In this document: in pieces, positions 32,612 to 41,505 of the stretch
Layout of the letters: every line of letters starts with the position of its first letter
Numbering within the stretch: the first letter of the stretch is position 1
DNA from: CAZYLZ01 sp964648335
GTDB lineage: Bacteria; Patescibacteriota; Minisyncoccia; Phycocordibacterales; UBA2100
Reading direction: 5' to 3'
DNA: 62,256 bases
Assembly: GCA_964648335.1 (NCBI GenBank)
Contig: CAZYLZ010000008.1
Coordinates: 1-62,256 of the forward strand
Notes under the pieces: generated by a model
Seen by the model: only the letters and a program-made list of their open reading frames with translations
What the model was told of the DNA's origin: nothing
Database searches by the model: none
Made by a program: the position numbers and the translations under genes

Positions 32612-33441
32612 CCGTACTGCCCATCCTCAATGATGATCCACTGTTAAGTCTCGGAGCTAAAGAGGCTGATATCATACACCATACTCTATTTTCGCCGTTA
32701 CATACGTGCGTACGCGAGCTAGACCACAGGCGAAAGGATATTGAGCTTCTTGCTATAACGCGGCAAGGTATCGAGCCCGGTGCGCGCGAGTTATTGGAGC
32801 GCTGCAACGAACCGACAGCAGTTCTTTTCAGACAAGTGGCAACTCCAACACACGAGGTCTTGCGTTTCCTCAAAATAGCCAAGCACCTTCACCTAAAACC
32901 GATCATACTAGAGCATCACGGGGATAAATTTGTCAGTGCGAACAACAAGTACAAAAAAGGATTGGCTAAAATTCCTGTCTACCAGCATGTTGGCAGCGAC
33001 GGACGGGTTATCGTCAAATATAAGACGGTGGTAGATTTTCCGAAGGAACAGGGCAAACGACTCCGTGATGTCGTCTGCACAAACGGTGAGACGCTCGTTT
33101 CTTTGCATCACCGGCTATTTAAATCAGTTACTGGCTTAGAACCTGCGACAATCTGCCACGACGGCAGCAAGTGGTTTGAGACCCTCGAACCGGGTGCAGA
33201 CGGGTACTATTCGCATGTCTTCTCTCTCGCCATTAGAGATTTTATCCTCTTCGAAAACTACCTCGATACCGGGAAAGAGGCCGAGTTCGTAAAGCACGTG
33301 GTTGAGCCGGCATTCGAAAAAGTGACATTGCGCTTTGGAACGCGCCCGTTGATTGCAAGGTTGCTTCCGGTGCAAAGAGAATTACATGCGTTTTGGGACG
33401 CTTACCCAAACAAGGTAGAAAGACTTATAGAAATTAACTAG
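32557..33441 (+). CDS. Unrecognised soluble protein
   Basis: 294 aa. No TM, signal peptide or motif that I can place. The start is fixed by AGGAGG (32544-32549) 7 bases upstream, inside the previous gene. The protein is rich in His, Lys and Glu with a central beta-like region (KTVVDFPKEQGKRLRDVVC). It lies between a Cys-rich exported protein and a histidine kinase, 2 bases before the latter, and may belong to the same signalling unit; that is inference from position only. Confidence 0.65.
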   Translation: MYEGRHPKHYRIRPNFNMTVLPILNDDPLLSLGAKEADIIHHTLFSPLHTCVRELDHRRKDIELLAITRQGIEPGARELLERCNEPTAVLFRQVATPTHEVLRFLKIAKHLHLKPIILEHHGDKFVSANNKYKKGLAKIPVYQHVGSDGRVIVKYKTVVDFPKEQGKRLRDVVCTNGETLVSLHHRLFKSVTGLEPATICHDGSKWFETLEPGADGYYSHVFSLAIRDFILFENYLDTGKEAEFVKHVVEPAFEKVTLRFGTRPLIARLLPVQRELHAFWDAYPNKVERLIEIN

Positions 33442-33443
33442 CC

Positions 33444-35060
33444 ATGGACGCCAACACCTGTTATCTCGGCACACTCGGCCTTAGGGACCTCGCACTCTAC
33501 TCGCATATGGTACCCGCGATCGCAAGCCTGGTGCTCGGCATCTTTGCCCTTGTCTACGCCGCAGACAGACGTAAAGCTCAAGCTTTCTTCGCTTTTACAG
33601 CAAGCTTTGCTGTGTGGCTTATCGCGGATCTCGTGAACTGGGAGACCAACGACTATACATGGGTTGCGGCGACATGGGCACCTCTCGACTTCATTAACAT
33701 CATTTTCGTCATTTGTGCCTTTGTTTTCGTGTACACCGATCATTATGTGGATCGCATGCGCCCCTGGTTACTTACCGTGCTGTCTGCGATAGTGGCCGTC
33801 CCACTTGCAATCACTGCCAGCGGTAATTCTGTCTATGATTTCAATCTCTCACAGTGCGAGATGATCGAGAATGCTTTCTTGTCTGAATACAAACTGATTA
33901 TCGTGGCGAGTATCCTGTTAGCTGTCTTGGCGATGGGTGTTGGGCAGCTGCTTTCTAAAAGCAAGCCACGGGACGAGAGAGTCCGCGGAGCCTTCGTTGC
34001 TTTTGCGATAGTGTTGTTTATGGGTATTTTTGCAGGTGCCGAATACTATTCAGCACAAACCAGCATTTATGAGGTGACTCTCTATTCTCTGTTCGGCTTG
34101 CCAATTTTCATCTTGGCACTGACGTATGCAATCACAAACAGGGGAAGTACCTTCAATTTCGGAGATAACGCCGTTAAGATTCTTTTTTACGTATTTCTGA
34201 TACTTGGAAGTACGCAGTTCTTTTACGCGAGCAGCGTGATGGATTTTATACTGACACTCATAAGCTTCGGCGTCATCGTGACATTAGGAGTATTGCTTTT
34301 GCGCGCAACACAAAGCGAAATCGTGTCGCGACACAAGGTTGAGGAGCTTGCCGTGGATCTGCAAAGCGCCAACGAGAGACAAGAAGGTCTCATCCACTTC
34401 ATCAGCCACGAGGTCAAAGGGGCCCTCGGAAAGGCAGTGAATGTTTACTCGATGACGCTCGAGGGAGACTACGGAGCGCTTCCCGGAAAGATGCAGCCGC
34501 TCTTTACACAGGGGCTCCACGATACACGTGAGGCCGTGGATATGGTGACCGCTATTCTTTTATCCTCAAACCTCAAGAGTGGGCAGATGAAGTTCGATAT
34601 GAAGCCATTCGATATGCGGGAAGCGACCGAATCCGTCGTGAACTCTCTCCTGCCCGACGCGCAGCGCAAGGGCCTAACGCTCTCGATGCATATCCCGGCG
34701 GGGGAGTACAAGATAAACGGTGACCGCGAGATCATAACCAAGCACGTCATCCGCAACCTCGTAGATAATTCGATCCGCTATACGCCAACAGGATCAGTCA
34801 CCGTTTCGATAGCTCGGCGTGCCGGTGTGATAGTCCTATCGGTAGAGGACACCGGCGTCGGCATATCGGACGAAGACAAAGCGCGCCTGTTTACCGAAGG
34901 TGGCCGCGGTAAGGAATCGGTAAAAGTAAACGTCAACTCGACGGGCTACGGCCTCTTCTTCGCCAAGCAGCTCATCGACGCGCACAAAGGCACGGTCCGA
35001 GCCGAATCTGATGGTCCTGGCAAGGGATCTCGCTTCGTAGTCGAGCTGCCAGCGCTCTAG
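33444..35060 (+). CDS. Membrane histidine kinase without an adjacent response regulator
   Basis: 538 aa. About nine TM helices (20-290) form an N-terminal sensor of the 7TM/MASE-like kind, followed by a short coiled coil, a HisKA domain with phospho-acceptor H322 (FISHEVKG) and a HATPase domain (N box RNLVDNSIRY about 437-446, G1 DTGVGIS about 469, G2 STGYGLFF about 499). All kinase motifs are intact. No response regulator is found within the window, so its partner is elsewhere. It starts 2 bases after the upstream gene. Confidence 0.88.
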   Translation: MDANTCYLGTLGLRDLALYSHMVPAIASLVLGIFALVYAADRRKAQAFFAFTASFAVWLIADLVNWETNDYTWVAATWAPLDFINIIFVICAFVFVYTDHYVDRMRPWLLTVLSAIVAVPLAITASGNSVYDFNLSQCEMIENAFLSEYKLIIVASILLAVLAMGVGQLLSKSKPRDERVRGAFVAFAIVLFMGIFAGAEYYSAQTSIYEVTLYSLFGLPIFILALTYAITNRGSTFNFGDNAVKILFYVFLILGSTQFFYASSVMDFILTLISFGVIVTLGVLLLRATQSEIVSRHKVEELAVDLQSANERQEGLIHFISHEVKGALGKAVNVYSMTLEGDYGALPGKMQPLFTQGLHDTREAVDMVTAILLSSNLKSGQMKFDMKPFDMREATESVVNSLLPDAQRKGLTLSMHIPAGEYKINGDREIITKHVIRNLVDNSIRYTPTGSVTVSIARRAGVIVLSVEDTGVGISDEDKARLFTEGGRGKESVKVNVNSTGYGLFFAKQLIDAHKGTVRAESDGPGKGSRFVVELPAL

Positions 35061-35117
35061 CTACTTTACGACACAAGACTTAGCTTTTGTACCGCTTTCT
35101 TGCTAGGATGTCCCTAT

Positions 35118-36053
35118 ATGAAGCGACTATTAACCGGTCTTCAGCCTTCGGGCGATCTCCATATCGGGAACTACCTCGGAGCCCTAAAGCCATTTGCAGA
35201 CATGTACGGCGAGTACGAGAGCTACCTCATGGTGGTGGATTACCATGCACTTACCTCGCTCAAAAATCCGGTAGAATTACGCAACAATATAGTGAGTGCT
35301 GTCAAAAGCTACCTGGCCGTCGGAGTAGATCCAGCAAAAGCAGTAATCTTTCAGCAATCACAGGTACCAGAGCATACCGAACTTGCATGGATATTCGAGT
35401 GCCTGGTGACGGTGCCATTCCTCGAGCTCTCGCATGCCTACAAGGACAAGGTGGCCAAAGGACTCGAAGCCAATGCTGGTCTCTTCAACTATCCTATGCT
35501 CATGGCAGCCGATATTCTGCTATACGACACCGACGTCGTGCCCGTAGGTTCGGACCAACGGCAGCATGTCGAATATGCACGCGAGGCCGCAGCAAAATTC
35601 AACCTTGCATACGGCCAGACCTTCAAGGAGCCCAAAGAGATGATTCAAGATTCGATAGCGATTATTCCCGGGACCGATGGCAAGAAGATGAGCAAGAGTT
35701 ACAAGAACACAATTCCGTTGTTTGCAACAAAAGACGAGATTGCTCGGGCCGTGATGTCGATCGTGACCGACTCATCGGCAGCGCGCCCCGAGAACGTCTA
35801 TGCGATCCACAAGCAATTTCGCGATTCCGCTTCGCTCGAGAAACTCTACGAGGACCATGCAGGAAAGTACAAGGCCCTCAAAGAGGCGCTAATAGAAGAC
35901 GTTGATGCGTTTATCGCTCCTATGCGCGAGAAGCGGGATTCTATTACCGAAGACGATGTACGAACAGTATTAAAAGAGGGAAGTGACAGGGCCAGAGCTG
36001 TAGCAAGCGAAAAGATGAAGACAGTCCGAGAACGAATAGGAGTAACACTTTAA
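35118..36053 (+). CDS. trpS: Tryptophanyl-tRNA synthetase
   Basis: 311 aa from the ATG at 35118; TAGGAT (35104-35109) leaves a 2-base leader and rules out the upstream in-frame ATG at 35100. The class I HIGH motif is HIGN (GLQPSGDLHIGNYLGA) and KMSKS is intact (DGKKMSKSYKN). The Trp-binding section MLMAADILLYDTDVVPVGSDQRQH is typical. aspS follows after 5 bases. Confidence 0.97.
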   Translation: MKRLLTGLQPSGDLHIGNYLGALKPFADMYGEYESYLMVVDYHALTSLKNPVELRNNIVSAVKSYLAVGVDPAKAVIFQQSQVPEHTELAWIFECLVTVPFLELSHAYKDKVAKGLEANAGLFNYPMLMAADILLYDTDVVPVGSDQRQHVEYAREAAAKFNLAYGQTFKEPKEMIQDSIAIIPGTDGKKMSKSYKNTIPLFATKDEIARAVMSIVTDSSAARPENVYAIHKQFRDSASLEKLYEDHAGKYKALKEALIEDVDAFIAPMREKRDSITEDDVRTVLKEGSDRARAVASEKMKTVRERIGVTL

Positions 36054-36058
36054 ATTAT

Positions 36059-36399
36059 ATGAAACGAACACTCATTAGAGAACTGGCAACCTCAATTGGT
36101 CAGACGGTCACAATCAAGGGATGGATCTCGGTCCGGCGCGATCAGGGCAAGATGGTCTTCTTCGATATCCGCGACCGCTCGGGGATTGTTCAGGCTGTCG
36201 TGTTACCGAAGAGTGCCGCAATCGAAGTGGCCAAGGAAACAGGACTGGAATATGTTGTCTCGGTCGAGGGTACCGTAAACGAACGGCCCGAAAAGAATCG
36301 TAATCCTGTGACCCCTAACGGATCTATCGAGCTCGAAGTCCATGCACTTTCGATCCTAGCACCGTCAGAACCACTCCCATTCGACATGTCGCTCGACGG
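36059..36399 (+). CDS. aspS: Aspartyl-tRNA synthetase, N-terminal part (cut by gap)
   Basis: 113 codons up to the gap: the anticodon-binding OB fold (VTIKGWISVRRDQGKMVFF, RSGIVQAVVLP) of a class IIb synthetase, ending at PFDMSLDG. It joins the C-terminal part at 36502 in a different frame, as expected for a gap of arbitrary length. Together they form an archaeal-type AspRS. Confidence 0.88.
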
Positions 36400-36499
36400 N
36401 NNNNNNNNNNNNNNNNNNNNNNNNNNNNNNNNNNNNNNNNNNNNNNNNNNNNNNNNNNNNNNNNNNNNNNNNNNNNNNNNNNNNNNNNNNNNNNNNNNN
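36400..36499. other. Assembly gap (100 N) inside aspS
   Basis: Exactly 100 N. Archaeal-type AspRS is about 430-440 aa; 113 residues precede and about 150 follow the gap, so roughly 170 residues (about 500 bases) should be missing, far more than 100. Confidence 0.9.
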
Positions 36500-36501
36500 C
36501 G

Positions 36502-36954
36502 ACGGGTCGCGACATCCGCGGGCAAAAGGACCTCAACCCAGAGGATGAGCGATCGCTGTGCGAAATCATCAAAGAGGAGACAGGTTCAGACTTTGTCTAC
36601 GTATACGGCTATCCGACACGTCAGAAGCCGTTCTACGTTTTCCCAAATCCTGAGAATCCGGAGTTTAACGAGGGTATGGATCTTTTGTGCCGCGGCATCG
36701 AGTGGCTCTCGGGCGGTCGCCGCGTCAACGAATACAAGCAGCTCATGGAGCATGTCGAGACATGGGGAATGGATCCAAAGAAGATCGAGATGTTCCTCGA
36801 AGCATTCCGCTACGGTGTTCCCCCAGAGGGAGGCTTCGCCTTTGGAGCCGAGCGCATGACCATGCAGATTCTCGGACTCAAGAATGTTCGCGAGGCAGCC
36901 ATGTTCCCGCGCGATATGCATCGCATTGATATGCGACTTGCAGATTCTGAATAA
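36502..36954 (+). CDS. aspS: Aspartyl-tRNA synthetase, C-terminal part (archaeal type)
   Basis: 150 codons to the stop. Motif 3 is GGFAFGAERMTMQILGL and the end EAAMFPRDMHR is that of AspRS, not AsnRS (whose end reads IPFPR). The YGYPTRQKPFY and EYKQLMEHVETWGMDP segments match archaeal-type, often non-discriminating, AspRS. If it is non-discriminating, Asn-tRNA would be made by GatCAB transamidation; that is inference. scpA starts 2 bases after the stop. Confidence 0.9.
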   Translation, partial: TGRDIRGQKDLNPEDERSLCEIIKEETGSDFVYVYGYPTRQKPFYVFPNPENPEFNEGMDLLCRGIEWLSGGRRVNEYKQLMEHVETWGMDPKKIEMFLEAFRYGVPPEGGFAFGAERMTMQILGLKNVREAAMFPRDMHRIDMRLADSE

Positions 36955-36956
36955 CG

Positions 36957-37685
36957 ATGACCGACGCATTCAACGTAAAGAATGAGAAGTTCGACGGGCC
37001 GCTCGACTTGCTTCTCAGTCTCATCCAAGAACGGAAACTCTACATCAACGAGATATCCCTTGCGCACGTGACGGATGCCTACCTTTCGTACCTCGAGCGA
37101 TGCCCTGAACTTCCCATAAGCGAGACGGCGCAGTTCGTGCTGGTAGCCTCCACATTGCTCCTCATTAAGTCGCGTTCGCTCCTGCCTAATCTTGAACTCA
37201 CCGACGAAGAGGAGTTCCAGATAGTGGATCTCGAGAAGCGTCTTGCTCTGTACCGTCTGATCAAGGCAGGTGCGAAAGAGATCTCCAAGGTATGGGGTAC
37301 GAGTCCCGAATACTTTTCGTACAAGTCTCCAGAATCTGAGAACGTCTTCGTGCCGAGCGCCGACATTACCCTGACCGCGATCGTCGACGCGCTCAAAAAG
37401 CTTGTTTTGGAGCTTCCACAGGCAGCTTTTAGTCCGACAGCGACGGTCAGGCCGGTGGTTTCTCTCGAGGCAATGATACTCAAGCTTGAAGAGCGAATCG
37501 CCACCGCCACTCGTTCGCGATTTAGTGATTTCGTGCGGGGAGCACACAAGGAAGATAGGGTAGTCCAATTTCTGGCTCTCCTCGAACTCGTCCGGCGTGG
37601 AAAAGTATTAGCAGAGCAGCACGAGCGGTTTGGTGATATCATAATGGAACCCGAAGGCGTTTCGGTGCCTGTCGTCGGCGCATAA
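36957..37685 (+). CDS. scpA: Segregation and condensation protein A
   Basis: 242 aa, normal length. The N-terminal section FDGPLDLLLSLIQERKLYINEISLAHVT and the EFVLVASTLLLIKSRSLLP-like helix bind the SMC head; the C-terminal winged helix (RVVQFLALLELVRRGKVLAEQ) closes the ring. Partner of ScpB encoded immediately downstream. Confidence 0.97.
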   Translation: MTDAFNVKNEKFDGPLDLLLSLIQERKLYINEISLAHVTDAYLSYLERCPELPISETAQFVLVASTLLLIKSRSLLPNLELTDEEEFQIVDLEKRLALYRLIKAGAKEISKVWGTSPEYFSYKSPESENVFVPSADITLTAIVDALKKLVLELPQAAFSPTATVRPVVSLEAMILKLEERIATATRSRFSDFVRGAHKEDRVVQFLALLELVRRGKVLAEQHERFGDIIMEPEGVSVPVVGA

Positions 37686-37699
37686 TGACGGCTTAATAT

Positions 37700-38284
37700 A
37701 TGGATATAACCAGCTCAGCTCAGCTCGAGGCCCTGTTATTCGTCGCTGGCGAACCCGTTTCGCATGAGCGTCTCATGAAGCAGCTTGGCTGCGACAAGGC
37801 TACGCTTTCATCCGCCATTCACGATTTAGATCAGCGACTCAAGGCAGGGCAGGGTGGACTCGCTTTGGTACAAACCGATGCTTCTGTGGGACTCGCTACG
37901 GCTGCTCTTGCAAGCGAGCTTGTCCGCTCGCTCCGTAAGCAAGAACTTGAACGCGAGATAGGCCAGGCCGGTCTCGAGATACTCGCAGTCTTGTTGTATC
38001 GCGGTCCGTCGACACGCGCGACTATCGACCACATTCGGGGAGTAAACTCGTCCTCGACCGTCCGTGCGCTCTTGTCGCGGGGCCTTATAGAGCGCGTCTC
38101 GGAAGGCCGCGAATATTGTTACCGTACCTCACTTGAACTTGTAGCCCATCTCGGTCTCACCGCTGCGCAGGAGCTTCCCCAGTACGCCGAGCTCAAGTCG
38201 CAGATAGATACATTCGAAAAGAAGGCGACGCAGGGGGAAGATCAGGCCATAAAAGACCTCGAATATGAACATGCAGATTCTTGA
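37700..38284 (+). CDS. scpB: Segregation and condensation protein B
   Basis: 194 aa, normal length. Two winged helices: LEALLFVAGEPVSHERLMKQL at the N-terminus and ILAVLLYRGPSTRATIDHIRGVNSS in the second. It dimerises and binds ScpA in the SMC-ScpAB condensin. The last 20 bases overlap the start of dacA. Confidence 0.96.
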   Translation: MDITSSAQLEALLFVAGEPVSHERLMKQLGCDKATLSSAIHDLDQRLKAGQGGLALVQTDASVGLATAALASELVRSLRKQELEREIGQAGLEILAVLLYRGPSTRATIDHIRGVNSSSTVRALLSRGLIERVSEGREYCYRTSLELVAHLGLTAAQELPQYAELKSQIDTFEKKATQGEDQAIKDLEYEHADS

Positions 38285-39287
38285 TAACCAGATAAATCTG
38301 AAGCCCGAGTCTGAAAAGACGCAACCCGTACCGGCCTCAGAGCCCGCGACACGCGCTTTTCCTGTTAAGGCAACTCTCGCTATCGCCGCGACCTCTGCCG
38401 TAGCGCTCCTCGGCGGTACAATGGCATGGAAAGAATCCACGAAGCCACTTCCGCCCCCCGTTGCAGCAGCGGTCGTCGCGACTAAGCCACACGTCTTCGA
38501 TACCATTCAGATACAGGCACAATCTGCATTTGTCTACGATCCGACGACGGGCGAGACTCTGTACGAGATGAACTCCGATTCGCAACTTCCGCTTGCATCT
38601 TTGACCAAGCTCATGTTGGCATTGGTCGCCGAAAAGACGATTCCTAAAGACACTCAAATCACCATAGAAGCAGCATCACTCGCAGAAGATGGCGACTCGG
38701 GCCTCTCGCTCGGCGAGCACTGGCAACTTTCGAAACTGCTCGACCTCACGCTCGTCGTCTCGTCCAACGATGGAGCAGACGCCATTGCGCGTAGCGCCGC
38801 CGAATTCCTGCATTCGACCACCACTTCTGACCCGATAGAGACTACCGTAGCGCGCATGAATGTCGAAGCGAAGGCACTGGGACTCGTCCGCACATATTTC
38901 CTCAATCCGACCGGGCTCGACATCAGTGCTACGCAATCGGGTTCCTACGGTTCGGCACGCGATGTAGCACACCTTCTGGCGCACATTGTTGCCGAGTATC
39001 CGGGACTTCTCGACGCAACAGCAAAAGATGGGGTGCTCGTATCATCTGACGAATCGATGCACGAAGCCAAGAATACGAATCATGCTCTCGATCATATTCC
39101 AGGACTTATCGCGGGGAAAACCGGCTATACCGATCTCGCGCAAGGGAATCTCGCAGTCGCGTTCGATCTGGGGGTTGGACACCCGATAGTTGCAGTTGTC
39201 TTGGGATCGAGCTATGAGGGACGCTTTACCGACATGCAGACCCTGGTCAAGACTGCACAGACGTACGCGTCGGAGGCCACCTATTGA
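38265..39287 (+). CDS. dacA: D-alanyl-D-alanine carboxypeptidase (S11 family)
   Basis: 340 aa. A cytoplasmic stretch of about 35 residues, a TM (about 36-53), a Pro-rich linker and then the penicillin-binding domain with SLTK (S112, K115), SSN (S166-N168) and KTG (about residue 282). All catalytic motifs are intact. It trims the terminal D-Ala of peptidoglycan stem peptides outside the membrane. The C-terminal beta domain and amphipathic anchor of classical PBP5 are missing; the N-terminal TM holds it instead. Confidence 0.93.
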   Translation: MNMQILDNQINLKPESEKTQPVPASEPATRAFPVKATLAIAATSAVALLGGTMAWKESTKPLPPPVAAAVVATKPHVFDTIQIQAQSAFVYDPTTGETLYEMNSDSQLPLASLTKLMLALVAEKTIPKDTQITIEAASLAEDGDSGLSLGEHWQLSKLLDLTLVVSSNDGADAIARSAAEFLHSTTTSDPIETTVARMNVEAKALGLVRTYFLNPTGLDISATQSGSYGSARDVAHLLAHIVAEYPGLLDATAKDGVLVSSDESMHEAKNTNHALDHIPGLIAGKTGYTDLAQGNLAVAFDLGVGHPIVAVVLGSSYEGRFTDMQTLVKTAQTYASEATY

Positions 39288-39289
39288 TC

Positions 39290-40354
39290 ATGTTGCAAGT
39301 AGATATCGTAAAAATAATCGCTCCTACCATCGCGTCCTTCGCGATAGGAATCGCGATAACGCCACTCGTCACGTTCTTCCTCTATCGCTACAAGGTATGG
39401 AAGAAGAAGGGAGGCAAGCACGCCCTCGATGGCTCAGTCGCGCAGGTCTTCAACAGTTTGCACGCAGAAGGCGAAACAAAAACACCACGGATGGGCGGCA
39501 TCGTAATCTGGGGCTCAGTTGCACTTACGGTCCTTGGTATGTCGCTTCTGGCCAAATTTATACCCAAGGCCTCAATCGTAAAATTCGATTTCCTAAGCCG
39601 CGACCAGACCTGGATACCGTTTATAACACTTTTCATCGGCGCTATCGTTGGATTCGTTAACGACCTCCTCGACGTCTATGGAAAGGGAGCAGGACTGTCA
39701 TTGAGGCGCCGCCTCTTCGTGATCATCGCAATGTCGACCTTCATCGGCTGGTGGTTCTGGGCAAAGCTCGGGGTCACGGCCATCGGTATCCCGTTCTCCT
39801 TACCGCTCGAAATAGGCTGGCTTATCATCCCTCTGTTTGTGATGGTTTCAATAGCGCTCTACGCAAGTGGAATCATCGACGGGATAGACGGGCTCTCGGG
39901 CGGCGTATTCGCGTCTGTATTTGCATCATATGCATTTATCGCGTACTACCAGAGCCAAATAAATCTTGCAGCGTTTGCCGCGACCATCGTCGGGGCAATA
40001 CTAGCATTCCTCTGGTTCAACATACCGCCTGCGCGATTCTACATGACGGAGACCGGCACGATGGGGCTCACTCTTACCATCGCTGTCCTCGCTTTCATGA
40101 CTGACATAAAGGGAGGCGGCATCGGCATTGCGCTTTTACCGCTGATCGGAGCTCTCTTGGTAGTCACGGTCATCTCTAACGTTATCCAGGTTTTGAGCAA
40201 GCGGCTATTCGGCAAGAAGGTATTCAAGATCGCACCTTTGCATCATCATTTCGAAGCCATAGGCTGGCCGGGTTACAAAGTGACGATGCGCTATTGGATT
40301 CTTTCGATTCTTTTTGCATTTGCCGGACTTATCTTAGCCATCATCGCTTCGTAG
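39290..40354 (+). CDS. mraY: Phospho-N-acetylmuramoyl-pentapeptide transferase MraY
   Basis: 354 aa from the ATG at 39290 (a TTG two codons earlier overlaps the dacA stop). Ten TM helices; the conserved TPRMGG, FVNDLLDVYGK, IIDGIDGLSGG and PLHHHFE motifs are complete, with the catalytic Asp residues in the second and third. It makes lipid I from UDP-MurNAc-pentapeptide. Confidence 0.97.
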   Translation: MLQVDIVKIIAPTIASFAIGIAITPLVTFFLYRYKVWKKKGGKHALDGSVAQVFNSLHAEGETKTPRMGGIVIWGSVALTVLGMSLLAKFIPKASIVKFDFLSRDQTWIPFITLFIGAIVGFVNDLLDVYGKGAGLSLRRRLFVIIAMSTFIGWWFWAKLGVTAIGIPFSLPLEIGWLIIPLFVMVSIALYASGIIDGIDGLSGGVFASVFASYAFIAYYQSQINLAAFAATIVGAILAFLWFNIPPARFYMTETGTMGLTLTIAVLAFMTDIKGGGIGIALLPLIGALLVVTVISNVIQVLSKRLFGKKVFKIAPLHHHFEAIGWPGYKVTMRYWILSILFAFAGLILAIIAS

Positions 40355-40355
40355 C

Positions 40356-41468
40356 ATGCTGACGCTCCGGTCCAAGAACCCTGTGGACAAACTTCTGGTC
40401 GCCAACCTGGCGGTCCTTTTGTCGCTCGGCGTCCTTATCTTCGCCTCCGCGTCACTCGGATTGCTGGCACGCGGCACGCACGCCGTTTCGTCGATGGTAG
40501 CCAACCATCTCATTTTCGGCGTACTTTTGGGGCTTATCGTTGCGTATGTCGTCAGCATGGTCAAATACCAGCTTTGGAAAGAGTACGCGTTCTATCTATA
40601 CGGATTGAGCATCGTCGCGACTGCGCTCGTGTTCGTCCCACACATCGGGCTCGAAGTCTTGGGCGCACATCGTTGGATACACATCGGCTCTTTCACGATC
40701 CAGCCGAGCGAATTCTTGAAGGTAGGTGTACTCCTGGCTCTCGCTGCATATTTTACGCGCTACAAATCGCGAATGGACGATTTGCGATGGGGACTCGGGG
40801 GGTTTGCGGCCATTCTCGCGCTACCCACAGCTCTTCTCCTTGCACAGCCGGATAACGGAACGCTCGGCATTATATTGTTCTCTGCCGGAGCGATGTATCT
40901 CGCCGCTGGCGCGCGTGTACGCGACATCGCCATCCTCGTCCTAACGGGGATCCTGATGATGTCGGTCGTCCTTTTTGTCCGCCCGTACGCGCTCGATCGA
41001 ATGACCACTTTTCTGGATCCGTCGAAAGATCCATTAACGACAGGCTATCAGCTGCGCCAATCACTTATCGCAGTGGGATCCGGGGGAGTCTTCGGCCGTG
41101 GATTTGGGCAGAGCATACAAAAATTCAACTACCTGCCCGAGCCGGTTTCGGACTCGATCTTCGCGGTCGCGGCAGAAGAGTTCGGCATACTCGGTGCAAT
41201 CATACTCATCGCGCTTTACATGCTCTTTGCAGCACGCGGCCTCTTCATAGCAAGTCGAACGCCCGATTACTTCGGGGCTCTACTTGCCGTAGGAATTACT
41301 GTATATATCGTAATGCAAGCATTCATAAACATTGCCTCCATGATTGGCGTCATGCCGATGACCGGGGTCCCGTTGGTGTTCGTGAGCCACGGTGGGACCG
41401 CCATGCTCACCGCGCTTGGCGCTGCCGGCATCCTTTTGTCTATCTCCCGACGATCTCAGCAGAACTGA
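40356..41468 (+). CDS. ftsW: FtsW/RodA-family peptidoglycan polymerase (SEDS)
   Basis: 370 aa with ten TM helices. SEDS hallmarks are visible: GAHRWIHIGSFTIQPSEFLK, the LAQPDNGT loop with the catalytic Asp, and MTGVPLVFVSHGGTAML near the end. The place between mraY and murG favours FtsW (lipid II polymerase of the divisome) over RodA. Starts one base after mraY. Confidence 0.93.
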   Translation: MLTLRSKNPVDKLLVANLAVLLSLGVLIFASASLGLLARGTHAVSSMVANHLIFGVLLGLIVAYVVSMVKYQLWKEYAFYLYGLSIVATALVFVPHIGLEVLGAHRWIHIGSFTIQPSEFLKVGVLLALAAYFTRYKSRMDDLRWGLGGFAAILALPTALLLAQPDNGTLGIILFSAGAMYLAAGARVRDIAILVLTGILMMSVVLFVRPYALDRMTTFLDPSKDPLTTGYQLRQSLIAVGSGGVFGRGFGQSIQKFNYLPEPVSDSIFAVAAEEFGILGAIILIALYMLFAARGLFIASRTPDYFGALLAVGITVYIVMQAFINIASMIGVMPMTGVPLVFVSHGGTAMLTALGAAGILLSISRRSQQN

Positions 41469-41505
41469 ACGGAGCAGAGCGACAGAGTGGTATACTTTTT
41501 CTGAT

